NCBI GenBank assembly: GCA_008373165.1
Contig: RQOU01000075.1
Location: forward strand, 1 to 32,407
DNA length: 32,407 bases
Source of the DNA: SAR202 cluster bacterium
GTDB taxonomy: Bacteria; Chloroflexota; Dehalococcoidia; Lucifugimonadales; Lucifugimonadaceae
Direction: 5' to 3'
This document shows positions 1 through 7,877 of this stretch, in pieces. Under the pieces are notes generated by a model. The model saw nothing but the letters and a program-made list of their open reading frames with translations. It searched no databases and was not told the DNA's origin. The first letter of the stretch is position 1; every line of letters begins with the position of its first letter. Both the position numbers and the translations under genes were made by a program.

Positions 1-311
1 CGTCCGCCGCCACCGCCACCGCCGCCGCCGCGATATCCGCCTCCACCACCACCACCGCGAGGTGCTTGGTCGCGAGCTTCGTTTACAACGATAGGTCGAC
101 CATCGAGCTCAGTACCATTCATTTCTGAAATGGCCTGTTGCGTTGAACCTTCTTCAGTGAAGGTGACAAAACCGAAACCGCGTGACCTTCCGGTCTCACG
201 GTCGCTGATCACCTGCGCCTCTTCAATGTCACCGAATCGCTCGAAAGCTGCTCGGAGACCGGACGAATCTGTCGCCCAGGCCAGGCTACCAACAAATAAC
301 TTCTTACCCAT
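1..311 (-). CDS. RRM-domain glycine-rich RNA-binding protein (3' end outside window)
   Basis: The reading frame starts at ATG 311-309 and runs off the left edge, so the C-terminus is missing. One RNA recognition motif fills residues 4-80: RNP2 is LFVGSL (5-10) and RNP1 is RGFGFVTF (44-51), the aromatic residues that stack on RNA. From about residue 86 the protein becomes almost pure glycine with occasional Arg and Tyr, an RGG-like tail, which explains the GCC/ACC triplet runs in the first 60 bases. This is the standard architecture of small bacterial RRM proteins, which bind single-stranded RNA and are often cold-induced. A GAGG Shine-Dalgarno lies about 9 nt upstream of the ATG. The leader (312-430) contains small hairpins. 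Family assignment is secure; the cellular role is inferred. Confidence 0.93.
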   Translation of the reverse strand, partial: MGKKLFVGSLAWATDSSGLRAAFERFGDIEEAQVISDRETGRSRGFGFVTFTEEGSTQQAISEMNGTELDGRPIVVNEARDQAPRGGGGGGGYRGGGGGGGGG

Positions 312-661
312 AAATCAAGCCTCGTACGTGGGAATCCAATCAATTGCTCGTTTTCGAGCATATCTAGCACCGTTCCGTACGGTTATCGTCCCACGATCTT
401 TGTTTAAGCACTCAGCCCTTTTCTAATCGCAAGACAACATCTCGGTGATGAAGTCGCACACTTAGCAAGCCGACTGCGCACTCAATGATAAACATTATTT
501 GCCGTTTGTGGGGTTATATTCAAAGTTATTAGTTCAGACTCCTGACTGATTTAGCGCACAAAACCCCAAAAAATGTTTTATTTCGAAATCCGGTATCTGA
601 TACTCCCAGGTTTATTTACTTTTGCCGCTTGCGGTTAAAAAAAACAATCTTTAGTGTTCAC

Positions 662-698
662 TTGTTGCATTGGAAGTAGGTGAATAATGTTCATTATT
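662..698 (+). promoter_or_regulatory. Candidate promoter with operator-like dyad upstream of RraA-like gene
   Basis: TTGTTG (662-667) and TAATGT (685-690) are separated by 17 nt and resemble a sigma-70 promoter. The -10 element is embedded in a perfect dyad, AATAATG-TT-CATTATT (683-698), a typical position for a repressor operator. The sequence is AT-rich, so a chance occurrence is possible. Confidence 0.33.
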
Positions 699-777
699 TT
701 TAATAATTATTTAATTGATTTTGCATAGAGTGATGGCTCTGGGCGGTTGATGTTAGATACAAAATGTTCGAATTGCT

Positions 778-784
778 GGAGGAG
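778..784 (+). promoter_or_regulatory. Shine-Dalgarno deciding the RraA-like start
   Basis: GGAGGAG lies 4 nt before ATG 789. This favours 789 over the in-frame ATG at 747, which has no such site and would add 14 residues absent from the usual family N-terminus. Confidence 0.7.
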
Positions 785-788
785 TGAC

Positions 789-1529
789 ATGGATCCGATT
801 CAAGATATTAAGCGTCCATCGAAAAAGTTGATCGACACGTTATATGAACACGTGAGTGCGGCAACCGCATCAGGCGATCTCAATAAAATGGGTATACGGA
901 ACGCGTTTATACAGGGTCCATTACCTTTCACTCCTGGCAAGAAAGTGGTTGGCCCCGCGCTAACCTTGCAATTTATGCCAAAGCGCGACGATATATATCC
1001 GGATGGCGAGTATGTCGAACCTGAAACTCAACTTCATCGCCATGCCCTGTACAACACTCAGCCAGGTGATCTCATAGTTGTGGACGCGATGGGACGTCTC
1101 GATAGTGGTGTATTTGGAAACATGATGCTCACATATTTTCATGGTGCGGGTGGTATAGGCGCGATAGTTGATGGCTGTATTCGCGATTACGCTGAAAGCA
1201 GAGATATTGGATTAGGCCTTTGGTTGAAGGGTGTAACCCCTAACTTCCACACTCAAACAGAGATGTTTCCGTACGCGGTCAATGTCCCAGTAAATTGTTC
1301 AGGTACCTATGTCGCCCCTGGCGATATCATCATCGCTGATGATGACGGCGCAGTAGTCGTTCCCATTCACTTGGCCGAAGAGTTGGCTGAACGTGGCCAA
1401 GAGCATGCCGAGTGGGAAGAATTCAGTAGAGAAAAACTCGAAGCTGGAGGTGATTTAAGGCGATACTATCCTTTAACAGAGGAAGCTCGACCTGAATATG
1501 AAGAATGGAAAAGCAATCAGGGTAGTTAA
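789..1529 (+). CDS. RraA / HMG-CHA aldolase family protein
   Basis: The protein has 246 residues from ATG 789. It belongs to the RraA-like fold, which includes class II 4-hydroxy-4-methyl-2-oxoglutarate/4-carboxy-4-hydroxy-2-oxoadipate aldolases and the RNase E regulator RraA. Family signatures are visible: GxxGN before the central region (GNMM near 110), DGCIRD (128-133) with the Arg-Asp pair that binds substrate and metal in the aldolases, and GDIIIADDDGAVVVP (178-192). An aldolase or oxaloacetate decarboxylase role is more likely than RNase regulation, given the catabolic and transport neighbours, but the substrate cannot be read. The gene is followed after 230 bp by a family-5 ABC importer on the same strand, so the product may act on an imported compound. 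Confidence 0.88.
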   Translation: MDPIQDIKRPSKKLIDTLYEHVSAATASGDLNKMGIRNAFIQGPLPFTPGKKVVGPALTLQFMPKRDDIYPDGEYVEPETQLHRHALYNTQPGDLIVVDAMGRLDSGVFGNMMLTYFHGAGGIGAIVDGCIRDYAESRDIGLGLWLKGVTPNFHTQTEMFPYAVNVPVNCSGTYVAPGDIIIADDDGAVVVPIHLAEELAERGQEHAEWEEFSREKLEAGGDLRRYYPLTEEARPEYEEWKSNQGS

Positions 1530-1759
1530 AAACCCTAATTGAGTGGGCCTCCAGACTGAAAATTTTGTGTGTATATAAATATGCTCCTGCGATACGTTTA
1601 TTGGTTGTCCTGATAAATATTGCTTGATTCAATGTTCGTCATGTCGCTATGGCTGTCAGGTAGGTGGTAGTTTCCCGTTGAACTGATATCTCAACGAGTT
1701 AACGCGCACGGTCAGCCAAGGCGGTTTTCCGGGCGCCGTACATTACGGAGAAAGCAACC

Positions 1760-3622
1760 GTGTCGAAGTTACGTATTTTTAGAAATCGGAATCTTTTAAT
1801 ACTGGTTCCAATTATTTCCTCTCTGTTATTGGTAGTGCTCGCGTGTGGAGGGGACGATGGGGATACTGCCTCTGACTCTTCCGCTGCAGCTCCAGCAGCT
1901 AAACCTACCGCCACTACTGCTGCAGCGAAACCTGCTAAGGCTGCTGAGTCTAAGGCTCCTGCAGCGACTGGCGGACCCTCTGGAACCCTGACGGCAGCAT
2001 TGAAAACCGTTGGAACCCCGATAGGTACCCCTGGGCTTTGTGTACCTGGTTGTGCAAACGAGAAGTATTTTTACAGTGCTTTTGACACTATTTTGCAATG
2101 GCATGTTGATGGCAAGGTGGTTCCTGCAGTGGCGGAATCATGGGAGCTTGCATCAGATCTTTCAAGTTTCACCTGGCACATTAGGCCAGGGATACCCTTC
2201 CACACAGGTGGTGCTGGCGGAGGCGGTAAAGATTGGGGTGAAGTGACTGCCGAAGACGTGGCATTTAGCTTTGATCAAGTGAACTCAAATACCAATCCAG
2301 AATCTGTCCATGACGTTGCTGGTGATATGTCATGTTGTTACGGACCGACAACTGTGATTGACACCTACACTGCAGAGACCGAGATCATAGCCTACGACAG
2401 TAGGGCACCTGGTTGGTTGATGACAAACCTCAGGGATAGTTTCGGAATCAGCAGTAAGAAAGTTTACGACGAGTTTGGCAGTGATGGCATGAGGGAAGTG
2501 TTTGTTGGGTCCGGACCTTACCAGATACTGGAATGGACCCAGGGTGACAGAGTCGTGCTTGAAGCAGTTGATCATTATCGAAAGACTCCTGATGTAAAAA
2601 CTGTCACACTTCTTGAGGTACCTGAAGAAGCATCACGTATAGCGATGTTCAAAGCTGGCGAGGCTCATATAACCCACACATCTCTTCCGAACGTTAGTGT
2701 TTTAGAAGATGCTGGTGGTGTAAAACGTCTTCTTGAAGTTAGCATTAGACATATCGGTATGAATCCCAACTTCCTAGAGAAGATTAACCCGAAGACGGGA
2801 GAAAAGCTGGATAATCCAGGATTTGATCCTTCATTCCCATGGGTTAGTGACCCGTTTGCAGATGGCTGTAACTGGGATGTTCTCTTGGAAGTAGTTCCCG
2901 ATGAGGCGGATGTCTGTGATGAGATGAATAACCCAAGGAAAGTCCGGAGAGCCATGTCGATGGCTATCGACAGGGACGCACTGGTAGAAGGACTTTTGAA
3001 TGGGCTTGGTAAGCCTGGTTGTAACTGGGCGATATCAGTTGATAATGCTGCTCATAAAGACGAGTGGTGTATGAAACATGATCCAGATGGGGCAAGAGCG
3101 CTTATGGAAGAAGCTGGTCAAGGACCTTTCACCATAGGTATATGGGTAGGAAATGAGCCGCAAGAAATTCACCAGGCTGTGAGTAGCATGTGGGAACAGG
3201 AATTAGGAATAACAACTGAATACCACACTGGACCTTTCAGCGTATGGCAACCAACGTTCGTTGACCGTTCCTTCCAGCATCTGGTCTTTGACGGTGAGCA
3301 GGGTGGGATGCCAGCCCACTATGCAAAGGGACGAGAAGCTCAGGCATGGTTTGCCGGTGGAATAATGTGGAGTGGTGGAATACCGTTCTACCAGCGAATA
3401 TACGGCAATATGCTTGGTGAATCTGACGAAGGCAAGCGTACGGCTATGGCAATTGAGTTCGGGGATCACGAAGAGTTCTGGGACTGGGATCCAACCCTGT
3501 GGGAGGAACCGATATACACCGTATATACCGGTTCGTACATGGATTGGGAGCTAGAGAGCACCTCTATGCATACTCAGTCGTCTAACTTTATCTATCCGTT
3601 AGAAGACATTACGTTGAAGTAG
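1760..3622 (+). CDS. ABC transporter substrate-binding lipoprotein, family 5 (peptide/opine/nickel type)
   Basis: The protein has 620 residues from a GTG start with GGAG 9 nt upstream. The N-terminus is a lipoprotein signal: basic residues, a hydrophobic stretch, then lipobox VVLAC with Cys29 as lipidation site. An Asp-rich then Ala/Pro/Lys/Thr-rich linker (about 30-75) tethers the binding domain to the membrane. The rest matches SBP_bac_5: an early segment on effect of the 'VPAVAESWELASDLSSFTWH' type, the charged FHTGGAGGGGKDWGEVTAEDVAFS region, and RKVRRAMSMAIDRDALVEG in the second lobe. It should capture an oligopeptide or other small solute and hand it to the two downstream permeases. Several Cys pairs are present in the mature part, including a CC near residue 192. 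The ligand is not predictable from sequence. Confidence 0.93.
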   Translation: MSKLRIFRNRNLLILVPIISSLLLVVLACGGDDGDTASDSSAAAPAAKPTATTAAAKPAKAAESKAPAATGGPSGTLTAALKTVGTPIGTPGLCVPGCANEKYFYSAFDTILQWHVDGKVVPAVAESWELASDLSSFTWHIRPGIPFHTGGAGGGGKDWGEVTAEDVAFSFDQVNSNTNPESVHDVAGDMSCCYGPTTVIDTYTAETEIIAYDSRAPGWLMTNLRDSFGISSKKVYDEFGSDGMREVFVGSGPYQILEWTQGDRVVLEAVDHYRKTPDVKTVTLLEVPEEASRIAMFKAGEAHITHTSLPNVSVLEDAGGVKRLLEVSIRHIGMNPNFLEKINPKTGEKLDNPGFDPSFPWVSDPFADGCNWDVLLEVVPDEADVCDEMNNPRKVRRAMSMAIDRDALVEGLLNGLGKPGCNWAISVDNAAHKDEWCMKHDPDGARALMEEAGQGPFTIGIWVGNEPQEIHQAVSSMWEQELGITTEYHTGPFSVWQPTFVDRSFQHLVFDGEQGGMPAHYAKGREAQAWFAGGIMWSGGIPFYQRIYGNMLGESDEGKRTAMAIEFGDHEEFWDWDPTLWEEPIYTVYTGSYMDWELESTSMHTQSSNFIYPLEDITLK

Positions 3623-3645
3623 TTAGATAGCTTCAGTTAGAAATT

Positions 3646-3682
3646 AGGGGGCATGCTTGAGCATTTTTCAGGCGTGCCCCCT
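3646..3682 (+). terminator. Strong intercistronic hairpin after the substrate-binding protein gene
   Basis: AGGGGGCATGC (3646-3656) pairs with GCGTGCCCCCT (3672-3682) through 11 bp with one G-U wobble and a 15-nt loop. It lies 23 nt after the binding-protein stop and 40 nt before the first permease. The following TTTAGCTTGTT is only a weak U tract, so it may be a partial terminator or a 3' stabilising structure that keeps binding-protein mRNA in excess over permease mRNA, as in many binding-protein operons. Confidence 0.65.
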
Positions 3683-3722
3683 TTAGCTTGTTACTCGTAC
3701 GATTTAGTAGACTCACGCTTAT

Positions 3723-4664
3723 ATGGCAAAAGTAATTCTTAGAAGAATAGTTCTTGGGTTCATTGCACTGTTTGTCGCGATGTTGATACTTTTTTCGTTA
3801 TCTCGAGCGACAGGAGATCCTCGTTATATTTTTATTGGTCCAGAGGGGATTGGGATCGACCCCGAAGTCTGGGATCTTATGGGTGAAAAACTCCATCTCG
3901 ACAAACCTGTTCCAGTACAGTTCGCTTACTGGGTTAGCGATATGGTGCGTGGAGATTTTGGTGAAAGCATAGCCCTTCAGAGACCTGTTTTACAGGTAAT
4001 AAAAGATCGACTACCCAACACACTAAAACTTGCCGTGGCATCCTGGATTTTGGGTACGATTATTGGCGTTCCGCTTGGCGTCTTTTCGGCAACTAATCGC
4101 GGTAAGTTCCTGGATTATTTGTTCAGAGGATTTGCGTTACTGGGGCAATCACTGCCAATTTTTTGGGTGGGAATTGTCCTGATCTTTTTTTTCGCCGCAC
4201 AACTTCAATGGTTACCTGCGGGAACCAAAGGAGAGGGTGGGTTTATTTCGTTCAAGCATCTATTACTTCCAGCCATTACTTTGGCCTGGTACCCAGCGGC
4301 ATCTTATCTGCGAATAACTCGTACAGCGATGTTGGAAGTATTGGATACGGAGTACGTAAAACTTGCAAGAGCAAAGGGTGTTGGGATGTATACAGTGTGG
4401 TGGAAGCATGCTTTTAGAAATGCGATTATTCCCCCATTAACTCTGTCCGTGTTTGTTCTTTTTGGCTTGGTGAACGGAACGGTTATAGTCGAGACAGTAT
4501 TTGCCTGGCCGGGTATAGGGCGATTGGCAATTGAGGCGCTGTGGGCCACCGATTTCCCGTTGCTTGCGGGCATAACGATCATATTTGGGGCCCTTTATTT
4601 ACTGATGATATTGATGTTGGATCTTGTTTATGCATTCTTGGATCCGAGAATCAAATACAGCTAG
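3723..4664 (+). CDS. ABC transporter permease, DppB/OppB type
   Basis: The protein has 313 residues, the normal length. It begins with a TM helix (about 8-28), has a periplasmic segment containing GDFGESIALQRPV, then five further hydrophobic helices. The cytoplasmic EAA-type loop is YVKLARAKGVGMYTVWWKHAFRNAIIPPL (about 210-240), the coupling site for the ATPase; this is the hallmark of BPD_transp_1 permeases of the dipeptide/oligopeptide/nickel class. The C-terminus DLVYAFLDPRIKY is typical of DppB. No strong Shine-Dalgarno precedes ATG 3723. It should form a heterodimer with the downstream DppC-type permease and receive substrate from the upstream lipoprotein. Confidence 0.94.
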   Translation: MAKVILRRIVLGFIALFVAMLILFSLSRATGDPRYIFIGPEGIGIDPEVWDLMGEKLHLDKPVPVQFAYWVSDMVRGDFGESIALQRPVLQVIKDRLPNTLKLAVASWILGTIIGVPLGVFSATNRGKFLDYLFRGFALLGQSLPIFWVGIVLIFFFAAQLQWLPAGTKGEGGFISFKHLLLPAITLAWYPAASYLRITRTAMLEVLDTEYVKLARAKGVGMYTVWWKHAFRNAIIPPLTLSVFVLFGLVNGTVIVETVFAWPGIGRLAIEALWATDFPLLAGITIIFGALYLLMILMLDLVYAFLDPRIKYS

Positions 4665-4676
4665 TGATTCGAGTAT

Positions 4677-5585
4677 ATGAACACTTTCATAAGTAAAAAA
4701 AATATCGGGAACAAAACCGATCGGTCAATGTGGAACTTCCCCTTGCGTATGTTCTTCATTATGCGGCGTTACCCGATTATTCCTATGATGGTCATCGGGT
4801 TATTGATTATCACTGCGATATTTGGAACATGGATGGAACCGCATGACCCTATAAGAGCTGATGTACTTAGCCGTCATATCCCTCCTTTCTGGATGGAGGG
4901 CGGGGATACGAAATTTATATTGGGCACTGATGCCTTGGGTCGAGATGTGCTAAGCAGGATTATTGGTGGTGCCAGCGTAACTTTACTGGTGGTAACGGCT
5001 TCGGTGACAACCGGAGTCGTCGTCGGCACGGGATTAGGGCTGGTTACGGGGTATTTTGGGGGTCTTGTTGATGACGTCGTGATGAGAATAGTTGACGCTT
5101 GGGGCATTCTTCCTCAGCTTTTGATCATAATAATAATCGTATTAACGTTTGGCCAGGGACTTTTTGTGCTGATAGGTGTTCTCGCAATGCTTTCGTGGAC
5201 TGGCGCAGTACGCTTGGTCAGGGCAGAGACACTTTCTTTACGCAGCAGGGATTACGTACTGTTAGCCCAAATTGCCGGAGCGTCAAACACCCGGATCATT
5301 TTCAGGCACATTCTCCCTGGTGTTATCAATATGGTGATTGTTACTGCGACCCTCGGTACAGGTACGATAATTCTCACGGAAGCTAGTTTAAGTTTTCTCG
5401 GCGCTGGAATTCCTCCGCCTGATCCTACATGGGGGAAAATGGTCGGCGATGAGCGTATGTACGTAGGCGCGGCATGGTGGACATCGTTTTTCCCGGGGAT
5501 TGCTATAGCGATGGTAGTTATGTCCGGGAACTTTTTAGGGGACTGGATGCGAGATCGATTTGATCCCACTCTGAGGCAGTTGTAA
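4677..5585 (+). CDS. ABC transporter permease, DppC/OppC type
   Basis: The protein has 302 residues and starts 12 nt after the preceding permease. After a 28-residue cytoplasmic N-tail comes TM1, then the conserved segment FILGTDALGRDVLSRIIGGA of DppC proteins, further TM helices, and the EAA loop RDYVLLAQIAGASNTRIIFRHILPGVIN (about 190-217). The end, GDWMRDRFDPTLRQL, is the family's conserved C-terminus. It completes the membrane part of the importer. No DppD/DppF-type ATPase gene follows: the next gene is a small alpha/beta-barrel protein, so ATPases must be encoded elsewhere. Confidence 0.94.
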   Translation: MNTFISKKNIGNKTDRSMWNFPLRMFFIMRRYPIIPMMVIGLLIITAIFGTWMEPHDPIRADVLSRHIPPFWMEGGDTKFILGTDALGRDVLSRIIGGASVTLLVVTASVTTGVVVGTGLGLVTGYFGGLVDDVVMRIVDAWGILPQLLIIIIIVLTFGQGLFVLIGVLAMLSWTGAVRLVRAETLSLRSRDYVLLAQIAGASNTRIIFRHILPGVINMVIVTATLGTGTIILTEASLSFLGAGIPPPDPTWGKMVGDERMYVGAAWWTSFFPGIAIAMVVMSGNFLGDWMRDRFDPTLRQL

Positions 5586-5656
5586 CGATTCACCGAAATG
5601 ATCAGCCGTGTATGTAATCGCTGATTCTAGATTGGAAGTTTAAAGCGTGTAAGTAC

Positions 5657-5684
5657 CTACAATATCCTGTCGGATTTTTTGTAG
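5657..5684 (+). terminator. Weak hairpin after the permease genes
   Basis: CTACAA (5657-5662) pairs with TTGTAG (5679-5684), with an inner ATCC/GGAT stem around a TGTC loop. The T-run lies inside the descending arm rather than after it, so terminator function is uncertain. Confidence 0.28.
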
Positions 5685-5766
5685 TTTATGATCAGATTGA
5701 CTATGAATAAGGCGTATCATCTTGAGCCTGATATAACAGATAAATCTTTATTAAGGCAGGCAAAAG

Positions 5767-6090
5767 ATGTATGTGATCCGCAGGGTGTATGAGGTTAAAC
5801 CTGGAATGGCTCGAAGGTACGCAACAATAGCGATGAAAATGTCAGAGGAGTATGAGGCATCGGGTCAACGGTCAACTGCCAGAATCTATTTTAATGGAGG
5901 AACCATCCCTGGTGAGCGTGACCGCGTTTACATGGAATGGACTGCCGACACACTTGAGTCGCCTTATCGTGAAGGAAATGTTATTCCTCAATCAGTTCGG
6001 GATGTTGGGGCGGAGGGACGAGGCATGGTTATCGACAATTGGATCGAGTTTTACGAACTTATGACCCCTGCAAAATTTGATAACGGTTAG
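5767..6090 (+). CDS. Small NIPSNAP/ABM-like dimeric alpha-beta barrel protein
   Basis: The protein has 107 residues with an AAGGCAGG-like site about 8 nt before the ATG. The opening MYVIRRVYEVKPGMARRYAT follows the pattern of NIPSNAP and antibiotic-biosynthesis-monooxygenase-like barrels (beta strand, KPG turn, long helix), followed by a strand with VYMEW and a terminal strand IEFYEL. No catalytic residues can be assigned. It is soluble, without signal peptide. It is 181 nt after the permease genes on the same strand and could be a downstream member of that catabolic cluster. The family call is from pattern only; the function is unknown. Confidence 0.6.
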   Translation: MYVIRRVYEVKPGMARRYATIAMKMSEEYEASGQRSTARIYFNGGTIPGERDRVYMEWTADTLESPYREGNVIPQSVRDVGAEGRGMVIDNWIEFYELMTPAKFDNG

Positions 6091-6248
6091 TTATCAGTTT
6101 GTCTTATTTGGCGAGCCTATGATTGACCGGCAACCTGTCTGCGCTTTATAAACTGTGCTGGCTTCACAGAGCATGATGATGTTTTCGGAACATGGCCAAG
6201 AATCTATGCAATGATTACGTTAGGTCTCGTAGTGGATGGAGATTTAGA

Positions 6249-6324
6249 TGGTACCCCTGGCGTGAATCGAACACGCGACACACGGTTTAGGAAACCGTTG
6301 CTCTATCCACTGAGCTACAGGGGC
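6249..6324 (-). tRNA. tRNA-Arg(CCT)
   Basis: The 76-nt gene on the minus strand, including encoded CCA, forms a full cloverleaf: acceptor GCCCCTG with CAGGGGT (first pair G-U), a D arm with AGCTC, anticodon stem ACGGT/ACCGT with loop TTCCTAA, and T arm with GTTCGATTC. The anticodon CCT (6291-6289) reads AGG. The discriminator is A. It stands alone, with no adjacent integrase or att-like repeat seen. Confidence 0.97.
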
Positions 6325-6500
6325 ACATTGACTATTCTAAGTTTAGAACTCGTTGATTGGCAGCTTTAACCAACATAGGTACATGACATTTAAGTGTTTA
6401 ACGGTTTTGATATTCAAACGCTGACAACAGATACACTAACCTGTAAGTTTTAGACAATATTAGTTTTCCGACCTTTATTACCTCGTTTTCGTAGCAGCAA

Positions 6501-7631
6501 ATGACTTCTGACAATTCAAATATATTTGATGATCTTGGACTTAATCCCGTTATCAATGGCAGGAGCTGGGTAACGATACTGGGTGGAAGTCGAATGGTGC
6601 CAGAAGTTAGCCAGGCTATGTACGAGGCGGCTGATAGATTCATTGACTTCAATGAACTGAATAAGCTTGCAGGTGAACGAATAGCCCAATATACCGGAGC
6701 AGAGTCAGGTCTTGTAGTCTCTGGTGCTTCTGGAGGTCTTTTGATGCAGGCAGCGGCTTGTATGGCAGGTTCAGATCCCGATTTGATTATGCAACTGCCC
6801 GATACAACAGGAATGAAAGACGAGATTCTAATTCATAACAAGCATCGCTTTGGTTATGAAGTTTGTTATCGTACTGCAGGCGCCAACCTTAAGGAATGGG
6901 GGGCTGGTGACAAACCACTTACAGAGCAGCTTAGGTCTGCAATTGATGATCAAACGGCTGCCGTAGCCTACGTATTCGGACCATGGTTGTCTTGTGAGTT
7001 ATCCCTGCAGGAAGTTGTGGCGATTGCACACGAACGTGATGTTCCAGTACTTGTTGATGGTGCTGCCATGTTGCCGCCAGCAGAGAATCTAAGAAGATAC
7101 ATTGTCGAAGGCGCAGATATGGTGACTTTCTCCGGAGGCAAAGGGGTGCGCGGTCCACAATCCACGGGAATATTGGCTGGAAGGGCGGATCTGATTGAGG
7201 CTGCTCGTTTGAACATGTCGCCTTATGCTGGAGTGGGAAGGGCGAGCAAAGTTGCCAAAGAGGAAATAGCCGGACTTTTAGCAGCCCTCGAGCGATTCGT
7301 CAGTATGGATCATGAGGAAGAATGGGCTACTTGGCGTCAGTGGTCTGAGACGATAGTTGATGCCGGTAAAGATATTATTGGCTTGAAGTCAGTTATTGAA
7401 GATGGGGATCCTAATCGACAAGGGCCTACAGCTGTTTTTTATTTTGAGGAAAATTGGGACGGTCCGTCTTCATCTGTAATTCAACAGAGGCTTGCCGCGG
7501 GATCTATATCGATCCATGTTGGAACAGGTAGTTATGCAGATGAACTCTACGTCAGCCCCGTCGCACTTGAACCGGGTGAAGCTGTGATCGTCGCTGAGGC
7601 CCTTAGGGCAGAATTTTCGTCTAATAATTAA
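6501..7631 (+). CDS. SelA/DgaE-like PLP-dependent enzyme (aminotransferase fold type I)
   Basis: The protein has 376 residues. It matches the family grouped as L-seryl-tRNA(Sec) selenium transferase-like or D-glucosaminate-6-phosphate ammonia-lyase-like. Visible marks are the N-terminal GLNPVINGRSWVTILGGS, the SGASGGL phosphate-contact region (74-80), VDGAA with Asp186 that contacts the PLP pyridine N, and FSGGKGVRGPQSTG with Lys214 as the Schiff-base lysine. True SelA is about 460 residues with an additional N-terminal domain; this protein lacks that, so it is more likely an ammonia lyase or racemase-like enzyme than the selenium transferase. ATG 6501 has only a weak ribosome site. Likely co-directional with the LLM oxidoreductase, 246 bp downstream. 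Confidence 0.85.
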   Translation: MTSDNSNIFDDLGLNPVINGRSWVTILGGSRMVPEVSQAMYEAADRFIDFNELNKLAGERIAQYTGAESGLVVSGASGGLLMQAAACMAGSDPDLIMQLPDTTGMKDEILIHNKHRFGYEVCYRTAGANLKEWGAGDKPLTEQLRSAIDDQTAAVAYVFGPWLSCELSLQEVVAIAHERDVPVLVDGAAMLPPAENLRRYIVEGADMVTFSGGKGVRGPQSTGILAGRADLIEAARLNMSPYAGVGRASKVAKEEIAGLLAALERFVSMDHEEEWATWRQWSETIVDAGKDIIGLKSVIEDGDPNRQGPTAVFYFEENWDGPSSSVIQQRLAAGSISIHVGTGSYADELYVSPVALEPGEAVIVAEALRAEFSSNN

Positions 7632-7651
7632 CGGTCATGTGGATGATCACG

Positions 7652-7726
7652 ATTAGGTGTCTGGTTCGTATGAATCTGTGGTTGTATTCAGTTCATTTGG
7701 TGTGCTTTCATTAGAAGGCACCTAAT
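7652..7726 (+). other. Long-range inverted repeat in the gap between PLP enzyme and LLM oxidoreductase
   Basis: ATTAGGTG (7652-7659) and CACCTAAT (7719-7726) are perfect complements 59 nt apart. A competing local stem, GGTG..CTT with AAG.CACC (7699-7722), uses part of the second arm. Mutually exclusive pairing is compatible with a terminator/antiterminator switch, but no known riboswitch class is recognised. Confidence 0.25.
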
Positions 7727-7877
7727 TTGTACATATTCAGGAACTAATGGATGTCATTTTTAGTCTTTACTCATTTATCGTCACAAGGAGTACATCTTGC
7801 ACTTGGTTATATTGAACTGTAGATTGCGTACCAACGGATAAGCGAACTTAATATTCAATAATTTTGGTACCCAATTA

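Larger units (their letters stand above)
312..788. other. AT-rich divergent intergenic region (477 bp)
   Basis: No convincing gene lies here. On the RRM side there is a perfect 6-bp hairpin with a TTTT loop (345-360) and a 5-bp stem (369-373 with 379-383), both in the presumed RRM leader. Around 621-640 a GC-rich CCGC-TT-GCGG dyad is flanked by T and A runs; it lacks a U tract in the correct place for a terminator on either strand. At 662-698 there is a possible promoter and dyad for the downstream RraA-like gene, listed separately. The rest shows no structure I can name. Confidence 0.6.

Noticed and set aside
1-60. GCC/ACC triplet run as a simple repeat or CRISPR-like element
   Set aside because: It encodes the glycine-rich tail of the RRM protein; no spacer-repeat pattern exists here or elsewhere in the window.
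130-426. Plus-strand open frame of 98 codons
   Set aside because: It is antisense to the RRM protein, whose RNP motifs are clear on the minus strand.
625-634. CCGC-TT-GCGG dyad near 625 as an intrinsic terminator
   Set aside because: No gene ends upstream on the plus strand, and on the minus strand the U tract precedes rather than follows the stem.
747-788. Earlier ATG start of the RraA-like protein
   Set aside because: The GGAGGAG site directly precedes ATG 789, and the extra 14 residues are not family-like.
6249-6324. tRNA-Arg as an integration site of a mobile element
   Set aside because: No integrase, direct repeat of the tRNA 3' end or change in gene character is seen on either side.
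6501-7631. Assignment of the PLP enzyme as SelA
   Set aside because: It is too short, lacks the N-terminal domain of SelA, and has SGGKGVRGPQ rather than the SelA form of the lysine motif.
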